64,000 nt of DNA from Spinacia oleracea (lineage: Eukaryota; Streptophyta; Magnoliopsida; Caryophyllales; Amaranthaceae). Positions 1 to 11,920 of the stretch are shown here, one piece after another. Positions within the stretch are counted from its first letter, which is position 1. Every line of letters starts with the position of its first letter. The notes beneath the pieces are model-generated. The model was not told the origin of the DNA. It saw only the letters and a list, made by a program, of their open reading frames with translations, and ran no database searches. The translations under genes were made by a program, and so were the position numbers. The stretch spans positions 96,142,810 to 96,206,809 of the forward strand of contig NC_079489.1 in the NCBI RefSeq assembly GCF_020520425.1, read 5' to 3'.

Positions 1-2067
1 ATTGATTAGTACTTCGTACATTGCAAACTTATTAGCTTGTTTATAAATTTTATGATTGACATAAACTGTAAAAATGGAGATCGGATCACCTTTAAATTAC
101 ACCTTTAAATGTGTTTGCTTTTCTAAATGTTGTATTTTCTTAATATTACAGATTATCTAATTGTATGTGATATGTCAAGGGGAGGAAAGGGATGACTGAG
201 AGTGTTTTTTATTGTTCGAGTTCTTGTACATAAACTCTAATGGAGTTATGCCATTTTAGTTAGATGTTAACGCTAGCCTAATTCTTCTTATATAATTATA
301 AAAGTAGTATGGGGCTTATGTCATGTTAAATTGATGTCATGGCTCGCCAAATTACATCTTATACAAAGAGTATTTGATTCGCTTACTTTCAATGTTATTT
401 TCTTTTAAGTTAAATGAAACTTGTCATCGAATCCTCCTACTTGCTAGTATTTTTGGTGTAGAGTAGTTGACGCTTTGAATGTTTCTACTACTTAGTCCTA
501 AGGCTACTAGCTAGATAGTGTGTTCTCTCTAGTACACTTATCTCAGTAAAAAATATCTCTATAAATTTTAATAACAAGAAGATGAATAGGTGTCATTTTA
601 CTTCCCCTCCATGAGATACTTTAGAAGAATGTAGTGGCTGCCTCCTAAATGTGTGACACTCATTTGTTCATGTTATCATGTTGCATGGTTGCAGGATGAT
701 CCTGATAATTTACGATCTGCATGGGCTCGACTGTTTCAGGTGTGAAGGTGATTATGGTTGTATCTGATAGGTTAGTGTTTCGCCTATTTTTTTTCTTTTG
801 TTTCCTTCAGTTGTTATAATATTTGCCTAGTTCTCGCCCCATTCTATTATGTAATTACCTGTATTCATGATATGACCCCTACAATAACTAGATAAAGCAA
901 TACAGAGCTGAGAGGTGTATCTAGACTTCAGACACTAAAGGTATTACACATCAAATAGTACTTTTCACAAACACTAGAAAACTACGAGACTAGCCATCCA
1001 AGAAACAGACACCATTACCAAGTTATAGTAGGAGTTTCCTTAATTTGTTGCTGCTCACCAATAGGCATGTATCCACAAATAACACTCATCTCAATAATTT
1101 GTGAACATAGGCCATCTAAAGAAACTTCCAGCCGTTATTGAAAAGTATTCAGGGAAAAGGAAATTTCCAAAAGTATTTCAACTTTTAGCAATATCCATAG
1201 ATAATCCTTGTTGTGGAACTTAATAACTTGGTGGAAATTGCTCCCAATTGCACAATTCCTCAGCCTAACAAATCCAAATATTGACAAACGTGCCTCTGCC
1301 AAGCAATACTAATTTAGTGTAGGATTAGTTTCCAATGCAGGTGCAGGCCATTAAAGGGTTTCATTATAGTAGGAAAGGTGGCCCTCTTTCAAGGTTTTGG
1401 CTCACAATAATTGAAATCAAGTCTCTAAAACATGACTATTTCTTTCCTCTAAATTACATCTATAACTTATAATCTTAAGAGGAGAAGTGCTATTTACACT
1501 TTTTACATGCTTAGAGATCAGGTAGTCAAATGTTGCACTTCTCTCGTGACAGGGAAACAACCGTATGAGGTTAGTTATTATAGCCGCAACTTCTATTGCT
1601 CTGTCAGTTATCACTCTATTGACTAATTATGTTCCTTAATCTGGGATAGAAAGCAATTGGCTTTAGTCTGAAAACATAATAGAATGGAGGAAGGGGTCTT
1701 AAGTGTTTTCTTAAAAAAGAATGTTAGGTGAACTAAAAAGACAGAATTTATGAAGTATATAGTTTTTTTCATGGGGTATTAACCAGTTCAGAACTTCAAA
1801 TAGAGTATAACTACGCTATGAGGCTTAGAGTGGATATTAATTAGAGGAAATCTACAAAGAGTGGCATCTAAAAGCTATGGAAGATTATCTAGAGGTTATA
1901 GTTATCTTCAGTCTTACAGTTGTTAGCGGTAAGATGCAACCTATGTGGCAATATAATATTTTTATATATTATTTGGATGTATTTGGAAACAATATAATAT
2001 TTTTATGCCTGTCATCCATGAAGATCATAAACCTGTGGCAGTGGGGGTGCCAAGGAAAACATTGTAA
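1..2067 (+). mobile_element. probable left part of CACTA-3, interrupted by the Athila-like element
   Basis: No long ORF or terminal repeat is visible. The stretch is AT-rich and intron-like. It directly abuts the left TSD of the Athila-like insertion, and the sequence resuming after that insertion at 45511 belongs to a CACTA element ending at 47943, so this stretch should be the same transposon. One exon-like block is visible at 695-739: 45 bp, preceded by a TTGCAG acceptor and followed by a CAG|GTGTGA donor, reading DDPDNLRSAWARLFQ in frame. I do not recognise that peptide. The left CACTA terminus would lie before base 1. Confidence 0.5.
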
Positions 2068-2557
2068 TATTGTGATGAGCGACATTTATGTCGCTCTTAG
2101 CTTAGGATTTTAGTTCATTTTATTAGCATTTTATTATTATTTTTGCTTAGTTTTATCGTTTTTAGTTCGTTTATTGCATTTTTGCATTTATCGTAACATT
2201 CTCTCGTCTTGCGTATATTTTAGTCGTTTTTGCTCTAAATATGTCTTTTGTGCGCATTCTCATCACGTAAGAGTCATTATGAGTATTAGCGTGTTAATAT
2301 TGCGTCATTATGCTTGTCGACGAATTATATGTTTTACGATTTGCAAAAATGTTAAACGAATTAATATTTTGATTTACGATTTTAATAATATGCTCTACGA
2401 TTTTATTGAATGTGGTAGGCGAGGTAACTAGCTTGCATACGATGCCCACAACGCTGCAGCAACATGAGCAGCCACAAGTGCATGCAAGAGCCAAGGCAAA
2501 GCAGCCCCAGCAACACTCAAGCAAGCAGAAGAGCAGCGCGCAGCAAGAGCTACAGCC

Positions 2558-2742
2558 GTGCGAGTGCACAGCCTTTCCCGTGCAGGCGCACACTGCTGTG
2601 CGAGCGCACAACCCATCCTGCGCGGGCGAACGAAATGCCAAAAACGGATCAGGAACTCTACAGTTTCTTGTGCGGTCGCATGTCACATCTGTGCGGTCAC
2701 ACTGTTCTGGTGCGGGCGCACACCCCCCTCGTGCGGTCGCAC
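2558..2742. repeat. array of degenerate GTGCGGNCGCAC palindromes in the Athila 5' LTR
   Basis: About eight copies of a 12-base imperfect palindrome of the form GTGCG-R/T-CGCAC lie within 185 bp, separated by short spacers; examples are GTGCGAGCGCAC, GTGCGGGCGCAC and GTGCGGTCGCAC. The array sits immediately upstream of the TATA-like box, so an upstream promoter or methylation-sensitive role is possible. The open frames on both strands here reflect composition, not genes. Confidence 0.75.
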
Positions 2743-2757
2743 GGCTTCGCGGAGGAC

Positions 2758-2765
2758 TATAAGTA
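2758..2765 (+). promoter_or_regulatory. putative TATA box of the Athila 5' LTR
   Basis: TATAAGTA lies just 3' of the GC-rich palindrome array in the U3-like part of the LTR. The corresponding segment is missing from the 3' LTR. Function is inferred only from position and sequence. Confidence 0.45.
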
Positions 2766-3917
2766 CGAGAAATCGCAGCATTTGTAATGAGGCTTTCATT
2801 AGGCTTTCATTACGTAATTTTCATTTCTCTTAGGCTTAGCTTAGAATTCTCTCTCTAGAATTAGTTTAGGGTTTAGATTAGAGATTAGGATTAAGGCTTC
2901 TTAGCCTCAAATTCTTGATTCTAAATTCAATTCAATCATCATTTCTGATTTCTTTTCTCTTTCTCTTGAGTTTTGTTCTTCATTTTGTTCTTCAAAGTTT
3001 GATGCTAATTCTTCAATTCAAGGTATAATTCTTCATTTCTTTTTTGATTTGTTCTTTAATTCTTTAATTGCTTCATTAATTTCGTTTATGCTTTGATTTC
3101 ATGCTTGAATTCTAGAATTAGTTTCATGCTTTGAATTTTATTGATATTTTCCCAATTTTTTTGGTTTGAATTTTTTGATTTTTGTTGATTAAATTAGCTT
3201 CATTAATTCAATTAGTTTCATGATTAGGATTAATGTTAGTTTAATGTTGATGTTAATCATGCTAATTGAGTAGTTTAGTCTAGAGGTTAGGGATGAAACC
3301 TTGGCATTGAATTTGGGGAATTTTAGGGAAAATTCATGATAGATGTTGTGATTAAATGTGATTTAGTGATACGATTTCCTTGACCAATTGAGTAGCAGTC
3401 GGGAATGCTAATTGATTGGATTAGATTGGAATGTATGCTTAGGTTTGACAAGACATTGTGAGCCTAATTTGTGCAAGTGAATGATAGTTCCTATTATATG
3501 CAAGCTTATCTAGTTTAGGATTAGGCGAAAGCTCTTCCATAGGCTAGGTTGCTTCGCGTGCTCCATCCGAGAGGAGCACGTCATTTGGTTTCATTCCCCT
3601 ATGTGCTATGTCGTTGCATATTCATGAATGTCTTGACCTTGTTATTTCTTTGATTCGATTTCCATAGCTGATTCCCGAATCCTCTAGAATTTCTTTATTT
3701 GTTTGCATTTCTAGCTTCCATTAGATTAGTTAAAAAACTCAAATTCCATTCGAACTAGCTTGTGAACGCATAGATTAAATAGTCAAACATATCCATTCCT
3801 ATGGGACGATCCCTATACTTGCCGCTATAGTCCATATAGCCGGTTAGTTAGGTGTTTTATGAATTTTGTTTGGTGAGGTGTTGTTCTATTCAACGACGGA
3901 AAAACACCCTATCAAAA

Positions 3918-3935
3918 TGGCGCCGTTGCCGGGGA
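3918..3935 (+). promoter_or_regulatory. primer-binding site, tRNA-Asp type
   Basis: TGGCGCCGTTGCCGGGGA begins three bases after the end of the 5' LTR. It is the complement of the 3' end of plant tRNA-Asp including CCA, the primer type typical of Athila-like elements. It would prime minus-strand DNA synthesis. Confidence 0.9.
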
Positions 3936-4001
3936 ATGACATCATTGTTTGATTTTTCTTTCTAGTTCTCTAGACTAGTTCATTTTTCATTTTCTTTTTC
4001 T

Positions 4002-4514
4002 TTGAAAACCAAAAAAATGGCAAATTCTCTTGTTTCTCAAAATGATGAGTCGATTTCACTTGATGATCTTCTCTTTCTTCATGATAATTTCCTAAGCTCT
4101 TTGAATTTCGAATCTCCAAAATCATTGTTGGAGAGGTTCCTTTTCATAAAATATCTTGAAATTCAAGAAGAGCAAAGAATAGATTCTTGTTTGAGTGCAT
4201 TTGAAGTCATGTCCCAACAAGTTGTAAAAGGCTTTTTGGGAATTTCTAACCTAATGCAAGAGTCTATTAAGGAAGTTTCATGGAGAAGAGAAGAGTTTGA
4301 GGCTACATTGCCACCTATTATGCATGACATTGAGGAGTTGAGTATTAGAGAGTTTGTTCCTACTCGTTCCTCTTTCAGCGAATGCATCGATGATGGTGAT
4401 GAAAATCTATTTGTTCCATTTTGCCCTGAAGTGCTTAAGTCGATTCAAATTGAGGAAAAACGAGAATGTGACAACCAAAAACTTTTAGAATTGAATGAAG
4501 GATCTTATGTTTAG
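4002..4514 (+). CDS. hypothetical 170-residue ORF after the Athila primer-binding site
   Basis: An uninterrupted ORF beginning 66 bp after the primer-binding site. The predicted protein is acidic and mostly helical in appearance, with a leucine-rich N-terminal half (SLDDLLFLHDNFLSSL) and no zinc knuckle, protease motif or membrane segment that I can see. It does not look like gag. An alternative start is the Met at residue 6. It may be a relic of a leader ORF or a chance survivor. It is the only sizeable sense ORF in this element, so the element must depend on other elements for its enzymes. I do not recognise the family. Confidence 0.4.
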   Translation: MKTKKMANSLVSQNDESISLDDLLFLHDNFLSSLNFESPKSLLERFLFIKYLEIQEEQRIDSCLSAFEVMSQQVVKGFLGISNLMQESIKEVSWRREEFEATLPPIMHDIEELSIREFVPTRSSFSECIDDGDENLFVPFCPEVLKSIQIEEKRECDNQKLLELNEGSYV

Positions 4515-5199
4515 ATTTCTTGTGCTTTATGTGATGTGAGTGAAGTTGTTTGCGAATCTTTTGTTCCCACACCCTTCCCTCATTCCCCATTCTGAAAGAT
4601 AAAACTCAACATTTATCCTTCATTTCCCATTTCTTTTCCCTTTTTGTCCCAACTCCCCATGCTTGAGGATTCTTTTTCCTCTATTGATCCTAATGATTCT
4701 CCTTCATCAAAGGAGCAAGAAGAAGGGAGTATTTCTTTTGTTTTTCATTTTGATTTTTCTTATTTTTGGTTCCCTACCCCTTGTAGGCATAGAGTTGCAT
4801 TCTACTTTGTGCTTGCATCTCATTTGACTCTTGCCTACTTGTTACTATTGGATATGTTTGCCATTGCATATGACAAACTATTGCGATCGTTGTCGGGGTA
4901 CTTACTAGATGTAAGAGGCGTCAAGCTAATGACGTAAAAAGAGCGCTTCTCGGGAGGCAACCCGTGGGTGTTGGCCACTTGGCCCATGTATACTAATTTT
5001 TCTTGATTTTTGAAAGTTTTTTGTGGCTCAAGCTTTCTTGATGTGGAAATCTTTGCATCCATCTTTGCCATGTCCGACTATTCTTATTGGTGAGTTCGTT
5101 CGTTATTACGGTTCTTTGCGGGACTTGCTCCCACGACATTTCCGGTAATATCATTCTAACTCTCATGCATTCTTTGGGGTCGGGCATCATATATGCGGG
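4515..5199 (+). other. non-coding internal region of the Athila-like element, left of the Ogre insertion
   Basis: Pyrimidine-rich sequence without a convincing gene. At 4919-4968 there is a block containing GTCAAGCTAATGACGT and CGGGAGGCAACCCG. I recall similar blocks from the 3' non-coding part of Athila-like elements, suggesting the coding domains were deleted and non-coding parts fused. The region is cut at 5199 by the Ogre-like insertion and resumes at 41689. Confidence 0.5.
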
Positions 5200-5647
5200 T
5201 GTAGACACCTACTTTTGTCCCCATTCCCGAAAGGGAAGGTTCGATGATGAGAACATAAATCTCCACTTGGCAACGCATCTCCTATAAAAATAACGGATCT
5301 CAATCACCCTTTCATTTCAGCCAAAGCTGTTATTTATAGAAACCTGCTAAGAATAGTAACAGCCGTAAAAGGTATTTGTTAAAAGTGGCAAAGTCAAAAA
5401 AGATAGAAACCTGTCAGAATTAGGTGTTGCACTCCAACATAAATCCTAAAAGAGATAGAATTTGCATTCTTGGTATAATTCGAAAATAAGAGTTACGTAT
5501 TAATTAAAATCCTAACGAACCTAGAGTTCGTAATGGGCCCAGACGCATTCCGTCATGAGTTAATACGCACTAAAAGACTCGGATAAATCTCAAAAGCTCC
5601 GCGTTCTAAGAGTCCAAATCTGACAAAGAACTCGGCCAAGATCCCAT

Positions 5648-5704
5648 TTTCAACGCCTGAATCTGGGCGCCAAAATCTTCGGCGCCCAGCCCTGGGCGCT
5701 GAAA
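5648..5704. repeat. double-palindrome motif (CGCCCAG..CTGGGCG type), copy in the 5' LTR
   Basis: A 57-bp unit made of two successive imperfect palindromes of the form TTTCAACGCC..CTGGGCGCC, then GGCGCCCAGCCCTGGGCGCT, then GAAA. Related copies lie at 7464, 37363, 38321 and 40665, all inside the Ogre-like element. Confidence 0.7.
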
Positions 5705-5780
5705 GTGCCTTGGGCCGTTTTATCTTCGGATTCTTTTTGGATTCGTATCTTACAATCTATCTTTCCACACACTCTTTTCC

Positions 5781-5787
5781 TATAAAT
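5781..5787 (+). promoter_or_regulatory. putative TATA box of the Ogre 5' LTR
   Basis: TATAAAT follows a CTTTTCC context in mid-LTR. The matching position in the 3' LTR, 40798-40804, also reads TATAAAT. Conservation in both LTRs supports a promoter role. Confidence 0.6.
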
Positions 5788-6667
5788 GCAGCCTAAAAAC
5801 GACGTGAAAAAAGGACACAATTCCATAATCTGAGTATTGACTCTAGCCTTAAGCCTAAGCCCCACGCTGCGAAATTGATCCAGCGTTCTGTCGCAATCGA
5901 CCAAAAAGTCGAACAGAACGCATCCTGCCCCTTGTAGCTTGATGAATTAAGCCTAAATACCGGAACATTGCTTAGAAACCCGAGATTCGCTAAATAAAAG
6001 GAGAAATAGCAAAGCCAAGTGGTTAGTTTTCTGAAAACCACAACGCACCTCTCAAGGGTGCGTTGTAATGTGTCCCTCATATGATTTAATCGCTTTCATC
6101 ACCCTTTTATAAAATTGTCAAACTATTAATTTGATTGATCTATCACGCCTAATAAGATAATACCTTGGACAATTGAATTATCATGCTAGGTACCTTAAAT
6201 CAATCTAAATAAGATAATCACGATTGATGTAGTATTATGTGTTGCATATTGCTAAAATCAATTCAGAATAGTTTAATAGTTTAACGCATGTCCCTTCAAT
6301 TATTTATGCTGAGCTAGTAAGGATAACCTGCCTCTGGAGTATTATCGATGAGCACTCCTCTCGGTAGTTACAGTCCCCCGAACTCTCAATCTCTGCCCTG
6401 CGGGTGTACGTTGAGCGATCCCCACACCAGGGATCACAAGGGAACCTATGGCCGTCGTGGTCGAACATAATGGCACTCTCTTTATGTCACGATAATCGGG
6501 TTTTGTCAGTTTTTCTCATTGTCGTTAAAAACTAAATGGCGAATCCTATATTACTAGTCGATTGGGTGTAAACTCATAGGAAATCCAATTACACTTGATC
6601 TGACAACGTCACGCCCACGAGGGACGAGGTCACGCATTAGCCTCGTGCTTTTTCGACCCCCTCACAG

Positions 6668-6685
6668 TGGCGACTCCGCTGGGGA
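6668..6685 (+). promoter_or_regulatory. primer-binding site of the Ogre-like element
   Basis: TGGCGACTCCGCTGGGGA starts two bases after the LTR end, the expected position and the expected TGG start. Ogre elements are described as using a tRNA-Arg primer; that this 18-mer matches tRNA-Arg is my inference and was not checked against a tRNA list. Confidence 0.8.
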
Positions 6686-7899
6686 TGTTAATGAAATACT
6701 CGTGCTCGTAGGTAATCAAAATAGCCGAAGGGTGAAACGATCCTACCCCGCGTTTATTTCCCTATCAAGTTGGGACGACCTTAAATCAGCATATTAATGT
6801 GAACGGACAGAACCGCATAACGAATCTTGGCTCCCTTGGCATGTTTCATCTCGGGAGTTGGGAATAAGGATACCCATCGCCACCCGGGGGGTGCATACGC
6901 TTCGAATGTTGTCCACTCGGCACTTTCGCTAGTAGTACACCTATCCCAAACCAAATCGCTCGCCCACTAGGTCCCTCTCATTGGTGCATGCCCCCTTGGC
7001 TTACATCGTGATTGGCCTCTTGGGACGAAATTCGCTCGTGAATGCACTTCCCCGACCGGGGCATGTGTTGGATCGAGGATAGAGGAGGTACCAAGCCGGC
7101 GCAAATATTACCCATAGAAGCCTATCATAAACTACGTGACATATTATTTTGCTTCATGTTGTAATGTTAGTTGTGTGTAGAGAATTAAGTGATTGTGTGT
7201 GACAAATAATACTAGAAAACCAACGACCCTAAAAATTGCCCAAACATTCATAAACACCAATTGGCCAAAGAGTTATACCAAAATACGTGTTCCGCAGCCC
7301 CGGGCGATCGCCAAAAAAATAAGTGACGTCCAGGACAGCCTGTGACGGATTCCACAACGCTGCACAACGCGTAAAGGACGTTATTAGGCAAGCACGCAAA
7401 ATTAAGTCGTATGTACGAAAAAAAGGATAGACGAACAGAATACGAGTACCAGTCAGGGACGCATTTTCAGCGCCCCTGGCTGGGCGCCAATCATTTTCAA
7501 CGCCCCTGCTGGGCGCTGAAGTTGCTGCCTGGCCTTTTGGTCAGGCACAGCAGCCTCGGTACCCGCGCATAAAGTATACGTAGCAATAAAAAAAATTATA
7601 ACAAATTTGCTACGAGGACGTATGAAAAAAGGCACTCGGTTCTAAGAACGACTTATAAAATAAACAACTCCTTGTGCCGTCATTAGGCCTCCTATGACGA
7701 CAATGTTTGGCACCAAAACCGAGCATGCTAATTAAAATAACTTTGAATGTCACACGGGCAAATGTTTCGAAAATCCAAAGAATGACCAAAAGAAGAGCCA
7801 AAAGTGTACCAACAAAAGTGAGAATAGAAAACCAATACAAAGAGTCAGAAGTCTAGACTAAGTAATGCTTAACTTTGGGCCTAAACTTTAGCTTGTCTT
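6686..7899 (+). other. 5' untranslated leader of the Ogre-like element
   Basis: No convincing sense ORF. Contains one copy of the double-palindrome motif at 7464-7520. Two short minus-strand frames (7453-7635, 7610-7840) have no recognisable domain. Some Ogre elements carry a sense ORF1 here; in this copy the related gene appears to be antisense near the 3' end instead. Confidence 0.5.
7464..7520. repeat. double-palindrome motif, leader copy
   Basis: Reads TTTTCAGCGCCCCTGGCTGG then GCGCC, followed by a second TTTTCAACGCCCCTGCTGGG then CGCTGAA. Same architecture as the copies at 5648, 37363, 38321 and 40665. Confidence 0.65.
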
Positions 7900-8505
7900 A
7901 TGCATAGGCCTGGTTCTGCCACTTGGCGTCGATCTAAAAATCAAAGGTTAGTGCGTCTCGAAGCTACATCACCAACACAAGGTCTAGCAACTCCAAGCTC
8001 CATCCGTCATTCCCCCTTTCAAGGATCTCCGCTTCCCCAACCTCGATTCGCACCCCCAAACACGTCCATGGAAGAATTACGAGACCAAATGGTCCAAATG
8101 ACCCAACTTATGAATCAACTGAAAATGGAAAACGAATCCTTAGCGGCTGCTCAAGCCAAAAATGACCTCGATAACGAGAAGAAGATCGAAAAAATGGTTC
8201 TGCAGCAAACCATGGGGAACAAGTATTTCTCCCTCGATCCTAAACCTTTTCCCGGTAAACTACCGGAAAAGTTCAGTTCATCTGACTTACCAAAGTTCAA
8301 AGCCACGGACAATCCCCGTGATCATCTCTTGAGCTTTGTGAATGCCATGAACTTGAAAGGTGTGGACAAGTCCATGTATTTGTCTGCCTTTCCTTTGTCC
8401 TTGGAACCTGTGCTACTCAAATGGTACTACCACCAGGACCCTAAGATCTTCCCCACTTGGGAGGACTTTGTCAATGTCTTCATCAAGCAATACTCGTCAA
8501 ACATG
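7900..8505 (+). pseudogene. gag: gag, N-terminal part, Ogre-like (split by CACTA-1)
   Basis: Encodes about the first 202 residues of a capsid polyprotein of Ogre/Tat type: a proline/serine-rich start, a short coiled segment (MEELRDQMVQMTQLMNQL), then the Ty3-gypsy gag core with LPKFKATDNPRDHLLSF, FPLSLEPV and TWEDFVNVFIKQYSSN. Gag would assemble the cytoplasmic particle that packages the element RNA. The reading frame stops inside the CACTA-1 insertion that begins at 8506; the remainder resumes in frame at 12896 after the duplicated ATG. The start Met at 7900 is the first in the frame; an internal Met (MEELRD) is an alternative. Confidence 0.85.
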
Positions 8506-9179
8506 CACTACAACAAAATAAGCTTTTAACAGCGCTTTTTTCATTTAAACACATCGCTTATAAAGCGCTGTGAATTACTAGCGCTGTTAAAAACATAATA
8601 GCGCTTTTAATAGGCGCTGTTGATGTTGCCACATTTAATAGCATTCAATATATAAGCGCTGTCAAATCTCTTCTTATGACGAAAACTTTAACGCACTCAA
8701 CAACCAATTTAGTATGAATAAAATTAGTAGCATTTAACTAAAAACGATGATATTTGTGAACGAAATCTGTATTTTTCGTGGTTCTCTTTTTTGTTATGGT
8801 TTTTTATTTAATAAAATACCTGTAATATAAAATAAAAGAAACAATTTTAAAGCTTATGATAATTTAACAATTGAAATGATATATACGATCTAACTTCATT
8901 TCTATCATATCAAATGTGCGTCTCACTGTCTCATAACTTAAAAATAATATACAACAATCTATTATCTTCGAAAAAAACAAAGAACTATAAATGTTATATA
9001 ATTCTATTAACTTAAATTTAACACACTAAAATTACAAAATGGCAAAAGTTTATGTTCACATATCTTCGCAACATCGCTCTTACGTGACTTTTTAAAACCT
9101 ATAATTGTACCAGTAGTACCATTAAGCAATCTGCCCTTCACACTTAAGTTCTTTAGTAGCATCACCCTTGTACCTAAAA

Positions 9180-9535
9180 AAGATGAAGTTTAGTGGGTGC
9201 TATTCCAAGATTCAATTGATCAATCCAAGATTTCTTCCCTTTATCAAAGGCTTCATTAACAATAGTTTCTTCTCCCAACCCTTTTAATCTCATATCATCA
9301 CTTGATTAACATCTGATATTATTGGAATTAATCTCACAACCGTCTCATAAGGCTCTTCGAAACGACGACGTTGCTGAAGCAGCTCAAGACCTTCAGCATC
9401 TAACTCCACTGTTCTTATACCCTGAAACAGTTTAATAAGTTTTGCGTCAGATAGCCTGAAGACTGTTTTCAGATCCACTTCTAACTGAAACGAACTATTC
9501 CAAGAATCTCCAGTACATGCTCTAATGTCTTGCTT
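9180..9535 (-). pseudogene. unidentified captured coding segment in CACTA-1
   Basis: Read on the minus strand, two adjacent blocks look like protein-coding exon sequence. The first (about 9535-9290) contains RACTGDSWNSSF, VDLKTVFRLSDAKLIKLF and ELDAEGLELLQQRRRFEEPY. The second (about 9290-9185), in another frame, contains DDMRLKGLGEETIVNEAF and KKSWIDQLNLGIAPTKLHLF. The amino-acid usage and lack of stops suggest a real ancestral gene with a later frameshift or a lost intron boundary. I do not recognise the protein family, and the blocks need not come from one gene. Confidence 0.45.
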
Positions 9536-9818
9536 CTTTCTTATTGAATTATTTTGAATAAACTGGTTCTTAAGATCGTTTTAATTGCAGGTACCCCTTG
9601 ATGCCTTCAAATTAAAATTCATACCCCTTCAAGTTTTCTAAGTATGACTAACAACCTTTGACATTTAAAAAAAAACAAGTGTGAAGAAAAGAATTTTCCT
9701 AGGAAATTTAAAGGACAAATGTATCTAGGAGGCAATGAATTAAGACCTCATTTAAACTGGTTGAGAACCTGAGACTCTGAGAGGCTGAAACTCCACTTAA
9801 TTATTCAAACTGAATATG

Positions 9819-9874
9819 ACTAATACATGTGCCCGAAACTAATACATGTGCCCGAAACTAATACATGTGCCCAA
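9819..9874. repeat. 19-bp tandem repeat, three units
   Basis: Three consecutive copies of ACTAATACATGTGCCCGAA; the third lacks one base. Lies within CACTA-1 in otherwise unassigned sequence. Confidence 0.85.
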
Positions 9875-9879
9875 ACTAA

Positions 9880-11920
9880 CTCATAGCTCTGAGCCTCTGA
9901 CACTTACAACAATTACTCCGGATATGATTTACCATCACTCCGAAAACTACTACTTTCCACCTCATCATTACATCTAAGTTTTTGAGAATCCCGAAGGGGT
10001 TGGGAAAATAGTGTACCTTTAAATTTGTTAACTACGAGAGATCTTTTTCTAAGGAAACTTTCTCATATATGACCTTTATAAACACACTTTTGTCAGAAAG
10101 GACCCTGTAAAAAAAGGTGGAAAATTAAGGCCCTTATAAATGGTTTTGTTTGCAAGGAAGGAAATTTTGCCGGTTTCCTAGTGTTGACCTCAAATCTCTA
10201 GCATTGACTCTCACTGCAAGTGGCTAACCATCCCCCCCAACCCCCACATCCCCTCCTTTTACCCATGGTTTCATTGTATGAGAGACCAACAACTATGGAG
10301 GGAACTTGTATGGACTGTGGTTAACAAATTAAAGTTGCACCCTTTCTTAGCTAGAAAATAGAAACACGAATCTCTTAAGAACTTGGATCAGAGCGTCCCA
10401 TGAAGGTGATACAGAACTATAGATGGACTCACTACAGGTATACCACTTAAGATGAAAGTAAACAGACCAATAATTGTATTATACAAGAAAATTTACTTAG
10501 TAAAATTTCTCCCTTTGAGGCAGGACCTTGGAAGAACCATAGAATCATTGCAGAGGAAGAAGCAGCAAAAAATGACATGCTGCCCACATTATATAACATA
10601 CAGAACTACTGAATCGTGAATGTTTCAATATCTAACCCACATACAACATTTCGGATTTTTACTCAAATTCAGCATAAATAGCAAAATTCAAATATGCTCC
10701 TTAAAACAGCTTGCACCACCACATACATATAGGTTTGCAGTATTGTGTTAGTGGCAATTCTAGCGCTAACGACTCTAAGTTCATCTTGCCAGTTGCCACT
10801 CATATAAAACTCAAAAAGTAACAAAGGCAACATTCAATTCAAGGTTGGAAGAATAGGGTTCAGACAGAGACGGAATGCAGAAAAAATTAGAGATGAAAAT
10901 AGGCAGATTGAAATGTAAAAATGCAATTCAGACAACCTTGTATTAACGTGAGACAAATTAAAGAATATCCTTCATCCAACCCCAATCATATTCGGAACCG
11001 GATTCATTAGAGTTCCTCAAACCCATCTTAAAAGTTAAAACTATATGCAATAACCACCATGGACCTGCTATTTGTTTTGAGGCAAATACATTATAAACAC
11101 TAATCAAAGATAGAACACTCACCATCTCATGAATAAAAACTCAGTGTCAAACATTAGATAGTATTCTTGAATTATTCTTTGCTCAAAAAGCTACTTGGTG
11201 TATCTATCACCTACAATCATATGAAATCCCCAAACTAGTCAGCATAGATTTTATTGTTAGTGCTAATTTCCCTTTGATCCACAACCGTTAAGCACTTGGA
11301 TAGCTGAGAAACAAGAAGAAATTGTGAGTTGTGACTACACAATAACGCAAACATATGAACAATGACACCTTCAACAACATCAACTAACAACAAACACAAC
11401 GATAACAATTACAACAACAACAAAGTTGCAGCAACAACTGATAAACCTAGTTAAGGTCTAATTCCTAAAAGAATATTTCTGAAATCATATTATCAGAAAC
11501 CAAGCAAATCTCCAACATCAAGTATGAAGAATTGGTAAACCAGGATATCAAATTGTTATATGAAACTAGAAAAATTAGTTACAATTGATAAAAACCTGGA
11601 AAGAAAAATTTAATTGCTAATTTAAAATACATACTCACAATTGATAATTCAACCGCACATCCGTCGGGAACTATGTGCCCTAGATAAGAAGTAGAAGTCG
11701 ACAGAGAAGAAGCCCATTTAAGAAACCCTAGTTTTAGATTGAAGGAAATCCTTCAATTTCACCAAATTCAACCTTGGATTCGATAAGTTGCTTCCATCAG
11801 TATCGATCTATCTGAAATCTTAACCTTTTTTCCAATTACAAAATCAAAATCAATAATTTACCACAAATATGATCAATGGTAGAGATATAATCTTCAGATT
11901 GTATGGATCGAAAATAATAC
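9880..11920. other. internal CACTA-1 sequence without identified gene
   Basis: AT-rich, mostly intron- or UTR-like sequence; on the minus strand it would follow the captured glutamate decarboxylase exon as intron and downstream sequence. A CAA-rich low-complexity patch lies at about 11360-11440. Nothing else is supportable. Confidence 0.4.

Larger units (their letters stand above)
2073..3914 (+). repeat. 5' LTR of the Athila-like element
   Basis: 1842 bp, starting TGATGAGC and ending TATCA, matched along its length by the repeat at 43684-45505. Contains a GC-rich array of degenerate palindromes (2558-2742) followed by a TATA-like box at 2758. The part after 2800 is T-rich leader-like sequence. 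Followed after three bases by the primer-binding site. Confidence 0.93.
5200..6666 (+). repeat. 5' LTR of the Ogre-like element
   Basis: 1467 bp, paired with 40217-41683. Moderate divergence is visible: I count six substitutions over about 125 bp beginning near 5281. Contains a TATA box at 5781 and a double palindrome at 5648-5704. Minus-strand open frames inside it are not convincing genes. Confidence 0.93.

Noticed and set aside
2294..2833. Several overlapping Cys/Ala-rich frames on both strands in the Athila 5' LTR (and at 43905-44373 in the 3' LTR).
   Set aside because: They result from the GTGCGGNCGCAC palindrome array and GC-rich surroundings; overlapping frames on both strands, no recognisable domain.
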